Part shown: positions 6,355 to 13,575 of the stretch, in pieces | Layout: the number at the start of each line of letters is the position of its first letter | Position numbering within the stretch: the first letter of the stretch is position 1 | NCBI RefSeq assembly: GCF_002849855.1 | Contig: NZ_CP018619.1 | Location: 44,597 to 108,596 of the forward strand | Reading direction: 5' to 3' | DNA length: 64,000 bases | From: Vibrio azureus | GTDB lineage: Bacteria; Pseudomonadota; Gammaproteobacteria; Enterobacterales; Vibrionaceae | Notes under the pieces: model-generated | What the model saw: the letters and a program-made list of their open reading frames with translations, nothing else | Database searches by the model: none | Told to the model about the DNA's origin: nothing | Program-made: the position numbers and the translations under genes

Positions 6355-8545
6355 GGAGCGACTGGATCGGGGGTTGAGTGGAAACACTCAGCCTAGTGAA
6401 AGCGTGTCGAACTAAGAATCCTCTTCCTTTAGGGAGAGGAGCAGTCAAGTTGCCAATTTTACCTTTGTCATCAAAGTGTCGGATTTGACACCCTTGCTTC
6501 CAGGCTGAACAACTCCAGTACCAACTGCCTTTATTTTTTCCAGCTTTACGGACTTGGACCCCTTGCTTACATGAACAAGGGGCGTTTTTAGCGGGTTTGC
6601 TTCTTACACTGTCTAGAATTAACCCACATTTATCTTTTGCTTGGCATACCCAAATTGAGTGCTTACCCTGAATTAACTTCATATTGCCTTTGCATAAAGG
6701 GCAGGGTTCAATAGGTTGGATAACTTTTGGGAGCTCAAGTGTTACTTCGCCATTTTTTACTTTACTGACCAGCGCCCTAACAAACCCCTCTTGATTCGCC
6801 ATGAAGTCGTCAAAAGGCATCGCCCCTTGCTCAATGCTCTCTAACGCTTGCTCCCAAATCGCGGTCATGGCTGGACTGGACAGTTCGTTAGGTAAAGCAT
6901 GGATCAATGCTCGGCCCGTATCCGTACTGATCAATTTCTTACCTTTGTTCACGACATAACCACGTTTCTTCAACGTCTCCAAAACACCGGCACGGGTTGC
7001 TTGTGTTCCGAGCCCTGCAGTTTCCTTCAGAATGTTCTTAAATTGGGCTGGAATCGTGTCACTGCGAGCAATGTTGGCCATCGCATCCAGTAATGTACCT
7101 TCGCTGAAGGCAGACGGTGGACTAGTCTTCTTGTTGAGTACTTTTGCAGACGATATCGTGACAGATTCACCGTTCGATAAAGCGGGCAAAGTTTGAGTAC
7201 CTTCTTCATCTTGAGCTTCGGCCTCTTTACCTAAAACCACTCGCCAGCCGGCAACGCGTTCAATCTTTCCAGAGGCCTTAAAAGCATGTTCGCCACAACG
7301 AATATTAATGGTTGTGATGTCATCCTCTGCAGACTCAAAGAACTGCGCGAGATATCGCTCGACAATAGCCTGATAGACGTGTTTTTCTCGTTCACTGAGC
7401 CCTTCAAGTGAAGGCTTTTTGAATGTAGGGATGATCGCATGGTGAGCACTTTGCTCGACCTTCTTATCGTTCCAACAACCGCTTTTAATTTGAGGGTTGG
7501 CTTGCTGACAATGAGAATGGTATGCATCAAGGTCACCAAGAGCTTGCAAAACTAAAGGGGCTTCAGCCAATTGAGACAGTGGCAAATAATCGCAATCGGT
7601 ACGAGGGTAGGTTGTCAACTTGTGCTTCTCGTACAAGGCTTGCGCCGCATCCAACACTTGCTGAGCAGTGTGACCGTGTTTTGCTGACATCTCCTTTTGT
7701 AGAGAGCCAAGATGGAACAATTTAGGGTGCGAAACTTTGCGACGTTTCGTCTCAAAGTCCGTCACTTGTGCGGTTTGACCTTGACACTGATTCACGACAT
7801 TCTGAGCTGCTGCAGAAGACAGGCAGCGATTTGCCTCATCAGCCAGAGATTCTGGCACCTGCCATTTGGCCCGAAAGCCGGCATCAACAAAAACATCGTA
7901 AAAAGGAACAGGGACAAAATGTGCGATGGCCTCGTCGCGCTCAACGACAATTCTTAAAGTTGGAGTCTGAACACGACCGACCGAGAGGACGTTTGTATAA
8001 CCGGCTTCTCGCCCAATCACAGTACACAAACGGGTAAAGTTCATGCCAATGAGCCAGTCTGCACGAGATCTAGCTCGGCCAGATTGGTGAAGCGGCTTGG
8101 TCTCGTGGCCGGGCTTCAATGTGGCCAAGCCTTTTTTGATGCTTGCCTCATCCAAAGAGCTTAACCAAAGTCTTGAAACCGGCCCCGTGTAGTTGTGATG
8201 TTCCAAAATATCACGAGCGATGACCTCGCCTTCTCGATCAGGGTCAGTCGCAATGACCACCTCCGTCGCTTTGGCCAAACAACGTTGAACAGCGGCTAAT
8301 TGTTTTTTCTTATCCGCTGGAACAACGCTTTTCCACGGAGCAGGAATAATCGGCAAGAGGTCAAGTGACCACGTTTGATACGCCTCATCATAGTGTTCAG
8401 GATCGGCTTGGGCGAATAAATGACCAACACCCCAAGTCACAATGGCACCATTACCTTGCAGCGCACCGTCTAGCTTTTGGTTGCAGCCTAACACTTTGGC
8501 TATATCACGGCCTTGTGACGGTTTTTCGCAAAGAAAGACTTTCAT
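6314..8545 (-). CDS. topB: DNA topoisomerase III (plasmid type), 3' end altered by IS insertion
   Basis: 743 aa. Type IA topoisomerase that relaxes and decatenates DNA, useful for plasmid replication and transfer. The Toprim domain is present (FLCEKPSQGRDIA, then ATDPDREGE). The catalytic tyrosine lies in TYPRTDCDYLP (about residue 314). Two C-terminal zinc-ribbon segments are visible (CPLCKG...CQAKDKC and CSCKQG...CSAWKQGC). The frame now reads into the IS200/IS605 element after IGN and gains about 36 foreign residues. Without the element the gene would end IGNVIGE-stop. The catalytic core is intact, so function is probably kept. Start overlaps the previous stop (TAATG). Confidence 0.95.
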   Translation of the reverse strand: MKVFLCEKPSQGRDIAKVLGCNQKLDGALQGNGAIVTWGVGHLFAQADPEHYDEAYQTWSLDLLPIIPAPWKSVVPADKKKQLAAVQRCLAKATEVVIATDPDREGEVIARDILEHHNYTGPVSRLWLSSLDEASIKKGLATLKPGHETKPLHQSGRARSRADWLIGMNFTRLCTVIGREAGYTNVLSVGRVQTPTLRIVVERDEAIAHFVPVPFYDVFVDAGFRAKWQVPESLADEANRCLSSAAAQNVVNQCQGQTAQVTDFETKRRKVSHPKLFHLGSLQKEMSAKHGHTAQQVLDAAQALYEKHKLTTYPRTDCDYLPLSQLAEAPLVLQALGDLDAYHSHCQQANPQIKSGCWNDKKVEQSAHHAIIPTFKKPSLEGLSEREKHVYQAIVERYLAQFFESAEDDITTINIRCGEHAFKASGKIERVAGWRVVLGKEAEAQDEEGTQTLPALSNGESVTISSAKVLNKKTSPPSAFSEGTLLDAMANIARSDTIPAQFKNILKETAGLGTQATRAGVLETLKKRGYVVNKGKKLISTDTGRALIHALPNELSSPAMTAIWEQALESIEQGAMPFDDFMANQEGFVRALVSKVKNGEVTLELPKVIQPIEPCPLCKGNMKLIQGKHSIWVCQAKDKCGLILDSVRSKPAKNAPCSCKQGVQVRKAGKNKGSWYWSCSAWKQGCQIRHFDDKGKIGNLTAPLPKGRGFLVRHAFTRLSVSTQPPIQSLPKLTPQALRFLCS
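6355..6448 (+). ncRNA. Probable TnpB right-end guide RNA (omega RNA) scaffold
   Basis: The segment from the tnpB stop to the TCAA right end contains stems GAGTGGAAACACTC and CCTCTTCCTTTAGGGAGAGG. In studied TnpB elements the scaffold RNA overlaps the tnpB 3' end and uses the adjoining flank as guide; here the flank begins GTTGCCAATTTTACC, which is topB sequence. Position and structure only; transcript ends are not visible. Confidence 0.6.
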
Positions 8546-9138
8546 TAGCTCACCTTCTTCTGCAGTCGTTCGTCAAGCGTTATCACGTCGTGAGGGATGG
8601 ATTGTCGAATAGCTTTGATTAGGCCGTCGCGATCTAAGCTCGAATTCTCGCTAACATCTTTTACTTCGACATGCTCGCGAGCTTCACGTACATCGACTTG
8701 CTCAACCGTTTCTGCTGTTTCAATGACCTTATAGCCATATAATTGCACCAGAATTTGACCGAGCCTCTTTGCACTAAGACGTACACCAAATATTTCTTCC
8801 GACTTGAGCTGAACATACATTGCGGGCTCAATCGGATGACTGGTTTCTCGCGAAAGGTTTTGTATAAGCAGAGATGACTCTGTTTCCAGAGGATTTAAAA
8901 GTTGATAACCGATTTGTTTCTTTTTTTTGAGTTGAGATTTAACCCAGCCAGGCGTTACTTTGCTCAGCGTCATTCGTTCTGAATTATTGATTAAGGCTTG
9001 CTGAACTTGAGCGGCATAAGGAGCTTGTGCTTTTACTTCTAGCTCGGCTTGAACGAGCTGATTCTTATCACCCAAACGACGTGACTTTGCTCTAAATCGA
9101 AGGGCTTTAATGGCATTAGAAAGATTGACCCCGTGCAT
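8545..9138 (-). CDS. Unknown protein between ssb and topB
   Basis: 197 aa; no family recognised with confidence. The sequence is basic in its first half (ALRFRAKSRRLGDKNQ..., KSQLKKKKQIGYQLL) and acidic near the C-terminus, with no signal or membrane segment. It has a good ribosome site (GGAGGTAAACA before the ATG), sits 11 bases after ssb and overlaps the topB start by one base, so the three genes are co-translated. Position suggests a DNA-processing accessory role in replication or transfer; this is inference. Confidence 0.7.
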   Translation of the reverse strand: MHGVNLSNAIKALRFRAKSRRLGDKNQLVQAELEVKAQAPYAAQVQQALINNSERMTLSKVTPGWVKSQLKKKKQIGYQLLNPLETESSLLIQNLSRETSHPIEPAMYVQLKSEEIFGVRLSAKRLGQILVQLYGYKVIETAETVEQVDVREAREHVEVKDVSENSSLDRDGLIKAIRQSIPHDVITLDERLQKKVS

Positions 9139-9149
9139 TGTTTACCTCC

Positions 9150-9557
9150 TTATTTTTCCGCTGATAGTTGACGAACTTTCATTGAAATTGATTCGATACG
9201 GCGAGGACAAATAGATATCTCGGATGCAGTAACCGCCATGCCATTGACGAGTTCACCTGTATTTTTATCCTCCCAACTGTCCATTCTTAATTCACCCGAT
9301 ATTTTTACTCGCATGCCTTTTTGTAATAGCTTACTGAGCTCTTCTGCATCTTTTCCCCAGTAACTAACGTCTACCCAAAAACCGCCTTTATCTTCGTAAG
9401 AATTCTCTTCATTCTGCATTTTCACTAATCGGTCATATTTGACATTAAACTTAAGCAAGGGACGTGATTCGCCATTTGAGCGTTCATTACCTGGTTGCCA
9501 ACGTAATTCAGGGGTAACACCAATATTGCCATCAAATAGAAATAAACCTTTTGCCAT
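9150..9557 (-). CDS. ssb: Single-stranded DNA-binding protein (plasmid type)
   Basis: 135 aa. The OB-fold pattern is visible (LFDGNIGVTPELRW, LLKFNVKYDRL, GGFWVDVSYWGKDAEELSKLLQKGMRVKISGELRMDSW). It lacks the acidic DDDIPF-like tail that bacterial SSBs use to recruit partners, and ends in VRQLSAEK. It is therefore more like conjugative-element SSB proteins that protect transferred strands than a full chromosomal SSB. First gene of the ssb-unknown-topB-Zn protein operon, with AAGGATAAAAAC before the ATG and the shared operator at 9615-9646 upstream. Confidence 0.88.
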   Translation of the reverse strand: MAKGLFLFDGNIGVTPELRWQPGNERSNGESRPLLKFNVKYDRLVKMQNEENSYEDKGGFWVDVSYWGKDAEELSKLLQKGMRVKISGELRMDSWEDKNTGELVNGMAVTASEISICPRRIESISMKVRQLSAEK

Positions 9558-9614
9558 TGTTTTTATCCTTTCCAGTTAAAAGAAAGAAAAACTTAACAAA
9601 GTAAAAATTAAAAA

Positions 9615-9646
9615 TACTTGTTAAAAATAATTATTTCTAACGAGTA
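9615..9646. promoter_or_regulatory. Inverted-repeat operator upstream of ssb
   Basis: TACTTGTTA and TAACGAGTA separated by 14 bases. The spacer and right arm are identical to the operator before pilL (2860-2891); the left arm has one change. It is centred about 73 bases upstream of the ssb start. Confidence 0.75.
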
Positions 9647-9772
9647 CTTATATTTTATTTTGTGTTAAACTAGGGCGTTTTTATCCCAAAAACAAACCTA
9701 CTTTAAATTTATAAAATTCAGAGTGGACAGGATTTGATTATTTCCCACCCATCTCAATGACTTGTATTATTC

Positions 9773-10102
9773 TGCCTCATATTATCACTGCACTGTATTT
9801 ACAATGCCTCATAATTTTATAATATGTCTCAGTAGTAAAGCCGTCGCTAAGCTCCTCTAATATTAGGGGAATCGTGCTTCTTCGGTTATTTCCATTTGCC
9901 TCACTTTTTATTTCATTGCCTCATAAGTAATTTGTCCATAAGCCCTCTGTAGCCCTAGCGCCCCCTCAGGGTGTCGCGCTTTGCTTACACCTTGAGGGGA
10001 CGCTAGGTTGCATGGCACGGGGCTTCTGTTATCCTACTGAGGCAAAACCCCACAAATTAACGGTTAACAGATATTTTTCTCATTGTAATAAAGAATGAGG
10101 CA
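9773..10102. repeat. TGCCTCA repeats in opposite orientations around a hairpin
   Basis: Forward copies lie at 9773, 9805, 9825 (TGTCTCA, one change), 9897 and 9917. Reverse copies (TGAGGCA) lie at 10038 and 10096, and one more at 10335. Forward copies are all left of the hairpin at 9955-10006 and reverse copies all right of it. Far more than chance for a 7-mer in about 330 bases. Spacings of 20 and 32 bases do not form regular iterons. Candidate binding sites for a replication, transfer or recombination protein. The stretch 9558-10094 contains no gene. Confidence 0.65.
9955..10006. other. Large hairpin: candidate origin, transfer or recombination site
   Basis: Arms CTAGCGCCCCCTCAGGGTGT (9955-9974) and ACACCTTGAGGGGACGCTAG (9987-10006) pair over 18 of 20 positions around a 12-base loop. 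No U-tract follows, so it is unlikely to be a simple terminator. It sits in the divergent region between ssb and the integrase operon and at the centre of the TGCCTCA repeats. Confidence 0.6.
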
Positions 10103-10325
10103 GGTCATGGATATAATGAAAAATCATGAAATAACCGATAATGATGATTTTAGAATCTATAGAAATAAGCCGTCAAAACTTGATCCATTTAAAAAAGAGG
10201 TAATGATCTTAAAGTTATGCGGCATGAGCTATCGAAACATTGCAGAATATCTTGCTACAGAAAAGCAGTTGAAGGTTACGCCTAGAAATATTCAATATCG
10301 AATGGAGAAATGGTTGGATGAATAG
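10095..10325 (+). CDS. Small HTH-like protein, paralogue 1
   Basis: 76 aa from the first ATG; a second ATG at 10107 is possible. The segment KLDPFKKEVMILKLCGMSYRNIAEYL followed by VTPRNIQYRMEKW looks like a helix-turn-helix (coverage of a substrate DNA by a small transcription factor). The next gene carries the same KLDPF...ILxLR pattern, so the two are tandem paralogues. Its stop overlaps the next start by 8 bases. Both precede the recombinase and could regulate it or act as directionality factors; that is inference from context. Confidence 0.7.
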   Translation: MRQVMDIMKNHEITDNDDFRIYRNKPSKLDPFKKEVMILKLCGMSYRNIAEYLATEKQLKVTPRNIQYRMEKWLDE

Positions 10326-10581
10326 ATTAAAGGATGAGGCATTAATTCATATAAAGAACAAGATCCTAAAGACAAGAGGTAATGTTGAGGTTAAAAAACG
10401 TAAACGGCGCTACACATCAAAATTAGATCCATTTAGGTACGATATCTTAACGTTACGTTATGAAAAATCATGTAGCTTAGCAGTCATCCAACTATGGCTA
10501 AAAAACAATAAATCCATAAGTGTGTCAAAGATAGCCATTTTAAATCGCATTAATCACTGGCAAGGCATTGAAAGAGAATAG
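10318..10581 (+). CDS. Small HTH-like protein, paralogue 2
   Basis: 87 aa. Shares with its upstream neighbour the motif SKLDPFRYDILTLR, then a predicted helix-turn-helix (CSLAVIQLWLKNNKSISVSKIAILNRINHW). The N-terminal extension is basic (KKRKRRYTSK), fitting DNA contact. It overlaps the preceding gene and ends 7 bases before the preferred recombinase start, so the three form one operon. No named family could be assigned. Confidence 0.7.
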   Translation: MNRLKDEALIHIKNKILKTRGNVEVKKRKRRYTSKLDPFRYDILTLRYEKSCSLAVIQLWLKNNKSISVSKIAILNRINHWQGIERE

Positions 10582-10588
10582 GATTTTA

Positions 10589-11521
10589 ATGGCAAAGAAA
10601 GATAAGACCAGAAAGAAATTAAACGACCAATCCGAACGGTTTTTTAAGCATCACTACTTTGGTTTAGGAAAAATCAAATCAAAAGGAAGCCGACTTATTC
10701 ACGGCCGAAGAACCTACGCAGAGCAAATAAGGATCGTCAGTAAAGCGGCTTATGATATGGGTGTAAAAAAGCTCAAGTTTATTACTCCTGAAATGGCGCA
10801 AGAATATCTAGAACGATGCCGCGATAAAGGGCTAAGTCAGAAATATTTATCGACCATAAGAGTGGCACTAGAGCGCGTCGTGTACGTAAAGGAAGTCGGT
10901 AAAAGATTGATGAGGGTTGAGGCATTACCCAAGCATGAACGAAGCCTAAAAGAGCAGAACCGGGCCTACACTGCTGAGCAACTTTCTTTAATCTATGAGC
11001 GCCTAACTCCGCAAGGAAAGCTGTCATTACTACTGGCATACAACGCGGGCCTGAGGGCAGAAGAGATACTGACATTACAGCGAAGAGATGAGGCAAGTCC
11101 CTCCACTCGAAGAGATTGGATAGAAGATCGTTTCAAAGGTAGAGAGCCTGGTCTTATTTACATTGTGACAGGCAAAAATGGGCTAAGACGTGAAGTGATG
11201 ATAGAAAAGGATCTGGCAGGGGTATTAGAAACCTTGCGCTTTGAAAAGCCAGAATTAATCCATGATCGTAAACTGCCTTTTAAGATCCATTATGACGTTC
11301 TCGGTGGACTGCAATTTTCTAGCGCTTTTTCGAAAGCTTCAAGGCAAGTTTTAGGTTGGTCACTTGGTGCCCACGGACTGCGCTTTAGCTATGCGCAGCG
11401 TCGAATTGATGAGGAAATGCTAGGTGTCCCATACCAGGACGCGAAACTTATCGTTAGCCAAGAACTAGGCCACTTTAGAGAAGACATTACTGAGCGGTAT
11501 ATAGGCTCACAACCAAACTAG
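10589..11521 (+). CDS. Tyrosine recombinase/integrase
   Basis: 310 aa from the ATG at 10589, preferred over an upstream TTG because AGGA precedes it. Catalytic motifs: Arg in YNAGLRAEEILTL, HGLRF (HxxR), then LGHFREDITERYIG with the nucleophilic Tyr near the C-terminus. The N-terminal half (YAEQIRIVSKAAYDMGVKKLKFITPEMAQEYL...YLSTIRVALERVV) fits a SAM-like core-binding domain. Probably excises or integrates this element, or resolves multimers. The origin-like hairpin upstream and structured sequence downstream are candidate substrates. Belongs to an operon with two small HTH-like genes. Confidence 0.9.
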   Translation: MAKKDKTRKKLNDQSERFFKHHYFGLGKIKSKGSRLIHGRRTYAEQIRIVSKAAYDMGVKKLKFITPEMAQEYLERCRDKGLSQKYLSTIRVALERVVYVKEVGKRLMRVEALPKHERSLKEQNRAYTAEQLSLIYERLTPQGKLSLLLAYNAGLRAEEILTLQRRDEASPSTRRDWIEDRFKGREPGLIYIVTGKNGLRREVMIEKDLAGVLETLRFEKPELIHDRKLPFKIHYDVLGGLQFSSAFSKASRQVLGWSLGAHGLRFSYAQRRIDEEMLGVPYQDAKLIVSQELGHFREDITERYIGSQPN

Positions 11522-11537
11522 TCGCTTTTAAAAAGAG

Positions 11538-11556
11538 AAGCCTGATAACCAGGCTT
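11538..11556 (+). terminator. Hairpin after the recombinase gene
   Basis: AAGCCTG-ATAAC-CAGGCTT stem 17 bases after the stop codon. The following TCGATATTTCTT is only weakly T-rich, so termination may be partial. Confidence 0.5.
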
Positions 11557-11562
11557 TCGATA

Positions 11563-11716
11563 TTTCTTAAGTTAACGCCTCTCGGCGACGTGGTTTCCCA
11601 CGAATTAATCAATAAAGCTGATTTCTGCTTGTCAGCACAAGTACCGACGTTGTGTGTACCAGAACGCGTTCTAGTAGATGATTTATTGATGAACGGGCTT
11701 CCTAAAAGCGTCACAT
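11563..11716. other. Structured non-coding stretch after the recombinase
   Basis: Contains ATCAATAAA...TTTATTGAT as distant inverted repeats, the palindrome AGAACGCGTTCT, GCTGA...TCAGC and GTACCGACGTTGTGTGTAC. Placement next to a recombinase suggests an attachment or core site, but no crossover sequence can be identified. A 75-codon minus-strand frame covers it but overlaps the recombinase gene and has no ribosome site. Confidence 0.35.
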
Positions 11717-11733
11717 ATCACCAAAGTTAGAAT

Positions 11734-11760
11734 GACCACTGCCCGTAAGGGCAAGTGGTC
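11734..11760. terminator. Bidirectional hairpin GACCACTGCCC/GGGCAAGTGGTC
   Basis: A strong stem around a GTAA loop between the convergent recombinase and 60-aa genes. Likely a shared terminator, although T-tracts are short on both sides. Confidence 0.5.
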
Positions 11761-11793
11761 CATTTGAGTTAATCAAGGACAATTGAAGAGTGG

Positions 11794-11976
11794 TTAAAGT
11801 CCGTTATCTTTTTCCCATTTTTCCAACGCATCCGTCATTTCTTCGACATATTGATCGCTTTGTCGACACTCGTAGTAAAGCGGATGTGAAGTCAATTCGT
11901 ACAGTTCATGCATAACTTTTTTGTATTCAGCTTCAGATTTAATCACTAAATTCATGTTAGGTTTTACCATTGCCAT
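11794..11976 (-). CDS. Small unknown protein, 60 aa
   Basis: MAMVKPNMNLVIKSEAEYKKVMHELYELTSHPLYYECRQSDQYVEEMTDALEKWEKDNGL-type sequence, helical and mixed charge. The segment IKSEAEYKKVMHELYEL resembles the N-terminal helix of HigA-like antitoxins, but there is no HTH or toxin partner, so the function is unknown. An excellent ribosome site (CGGAGG, 6 bases before ATG) supports expression. A terminator-like hairpin with nine T's lies just upstream. Confidence 0.6.
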   Translation of the reverse strand: MAMVKPNMNLVIKSEAEYKKVMHELYELTSHPLYYECRQSDQYVEEMTDALEKWEKDNGL

Positions 11977-11990
11977 ATCGGCCTCCGTTT

Positions 11991-12030
11991 AAAAAAAAAG
12001 GCCAGCAATGCCCTAGGGGCTTTGATGGCC
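11991..12030 (-). terminator. Terminator or attenuator before the 60-aa gene
   Basis: Minus strand GGCCA...CCCCTAGGG...TGGCC followed by nine T's, ending about 15 bases before the 60-aa start. It either ends the upstream 191-aa transcript or attenuates the 60-aa gene. Confidence 0.65.
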
Positions 12031-12146
12031 CCATAGGGTTTAAGTTTGTTAAGAAAACGAGCTAGCGCGCTACGCTTACTCAAATCTTCGATAAGCAAGG
12101 CCAAAAAACGCCTTACTTACAAAGATTTTTATTTTCAGTTAAGCCT

Positions 12147-12722
12147 TTAAGGGGCTTTCTTAGCTTGAGCTATCTTCAATTCAAGATTTCGATTGAATTT
12201 TAAGTTTAACAAATGCATTTTGAATATGTTTATGGCTTCTTTCACGCTACAGCTACGGTACATGCCATCATTATCTTGATCATCCAGATAACAAAAAGCG
12301 CGTGCACCAGGGTTGTTCGTCATGATCAGCTTAAACAACGTTATAGTGCATCCAGAAACTGGCCTACCCTCAGACATTTGTTCATCGATGCATTCAGCGA
12401 TAAAACTCAGCTTGCCGCCGTCCTCCATATCTCTATCCAAAGCATCCGCGGATGCTTGAATTGAAGCTTCCAAATTCTCTTCACATGTATGGCAAACTTC
12501 TTGAGAGCATTGATGAAATCCGCAGTGAGTGCAATCAAGTGAAGACACCTGATTTATGCTCCCCCCTAAACATTCATCGAAAACGCATTCGAATGCTAGA
12601 TGACCGCAGTCAGGGCATTCAGTATCATTACGGTCACCGTCTGCATCGAGTACGTTATCTCGAACAAAGATGCCAGCTTCCACTAAATAACCATTTCCGT
12701 TATCGAAAAGTTCTTTGCACAT
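12147..12722 (-). CDS. Cysteine-rich unknown protein, 191 aa
   Basis: The start at 12722 (MCKELFDNG) is chosen because AAGGAAAT lies just upstream; a longer frame lacks a ribosome site. The first half carries CPDCGH, a distant Cys, CTHCGFHQC and CHTC clusters (about residues 38-100), suggesting two zinc-binding knuckles. The C-terminal half (FNIFKMHLLNLKFNRNLELKIAQ-like) is basic and helical. No family recognised. It follows the 116-aa gene on the same strand and may share its structured leader. Confidence 0.6.
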   Translation of the reverse strand: MCKELFDNGNGYLVEAGIFVRDNVLDADGDRNDTECPDCGHLAFECVFDECLGGSINQVSSLDCTHCGFHQCSQEVCHTCEENLEASIQASADALDRDMEDGGKLSFIAECIDEQMSEGRPVSGCTITLFKLIMTNNPGARAFCYLDDQDNDGMYRSCSVKEAINIFKMHLLNLKFNRNLELKIAQAKKAP

Positions 12723-12796
12723 AGGTATTTCCTTTTTTAATAATAAAAGGCAATACCTTCCCCCAACAGGCAATGTATTGCCCGAATGGGTGAGTG

Positions 12797-13147
12797 TTAC
12801 TTTATAGGTGGTAGCTGAATATCAGGGTAAACCTCTTGTAACAGCTCTCTCGCATATGACTCGTGTTTATATGTCGTCGCCGTTTTTCGTTCAGTTTTTT
12901 TTGCGAATCGATATGAGTCTCGCAGTTCTTTTATCGTAGTATGCTGATCACAAACAGAAAGACTGATCCCTTGACCTAATTTACCTCCTTCAAGTATCAA
13001 TGAATCTGTGTAACCGCAATCATTAACAAGTATTTCATGAATCTTCACGATTCTGATGGTAGAGGCAAGATCGGTTGAGTTCAGCCAGACAACCTCTGAT
13101 TTAATATCAGCTGATACGCTGGAACGAACTTTACGTTTAGAAGTCAT
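12797..13147 (-). CDS. Unknown protein controlled by the duplicated leader
   Basis: 116 aa: MTSKRKVRSSVSADIKSEVV...; basic N-terminus, no signal or membrane segment, no recognised domain. A clear ribosome site (ACGGAGAAAT) precedes the ATG. Its upstream region (13168-13377) is the second copy of the leader seen before the DUF3577-type gene, so the two genes are probably co-regulated backbone functions. It may head a transcript continuing into the 191-aa gene. Confidence 0.6.
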   Translation of the reverse strand: MTSKRKVRSSVSADIKSEVVWLNSTDLASTIRIVKIHEILVNDCGYTDSLILEGGKLGQGISLSVCDQHTTIKELRDSYRFAKKTERKTATTYKHESYARELLQEVYPDIQLPPIK

Positions 13148-13167
13148 GGCATTTCTCCGTATAGATG

Positions 13168-13377
13168 CTGCACGGAAAAACGATAATTCCCCTCTGGAAA
13201 ATCATATTTTCCGCGAGGGTGGTAGTAAGTAGATAGCGCCAAAGCTTGCGCTAAGGGCAGTTAAAGAATGCTTTCCAATTTCTCTCTTGCCAAGCAGAGG
13301 AAATCGCGACACGTTTCAGAAAGCCATTTAAGGGTGGTTAAACCCGTGTGCTTAACACTGTACGTAAGTGTTCAACG
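13168..13377 (-). promoter_or_regulatory. Conserved structured leader, copy B
   Basis: Homologous to 4653-4859. Stems here are CCCTC/GAGGG with GGAAAA/TTTTCC (13190-13219), GCGC...GCGC around 13236, and AACACT/AGTGTT (13354-13372). Each differs from copy A by changes on both arms that keep pairing. The remaining 13378-13575 shows no gene; a short GAGGTACTCAGATGAGCACC hairpin near 13528 resembles the inner end of the IS6-family relics. Confidence 0.75.
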
Positions 13378-13575
13378 AAAACGGCCCGAGGTTAATTGAG
13401 TTTAGAGAGGATTGTCAAGTGAGTACTCACCGGCCTAATCGGGCGAGGGTTAATTTGATATTTGGGTTACATCATAATGGCTGAAAATGAGGTCATAGGT
13501 GGGTTCTGCCGTCCTGAACGAATAGGTGAGGTACTCAGATGAGCACCTCAGGAATACCCTTAAATATACAAATTG

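Larger units (their letters stand above)
5164..6448 (+). mobile_element. IS200/IS605-family element carrying only tnpB
   Basis: The left end lies after TTAC (5160-5163) and begins with a GC-rich subterminal hairpin (CCCCGTCCTTTAGGTCGGGG). The right end closes with TCAA at 6445-6448 after a second hairpin (CCTCTTCCTTTAGGGAGAGG). TTAC and TCAA are the cleavage sites used by ISHp608-type single-strand transposition. Joining 5163 to 6449 restores an uninterrupted topB 3' end, confirming the boundaries. No tnpA is present, so mobility would need a transposase in trans. No target duplication, as expected for this family. Confidence 0.9.

Noticed and set aside
11487..11714. 75-codon minus-strand frame (MTLLGSPFINKSS...)
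   Set aside because: Overlaps the recombinase 3' end, is made of inverted repeats and has no ribosome site.
11563..11716. Possible integron attC site
   Set aside because: No R'/R'' core pair (GTTRRRY/RYYYAAC) could be placed convincingly and no integron integrase is present.
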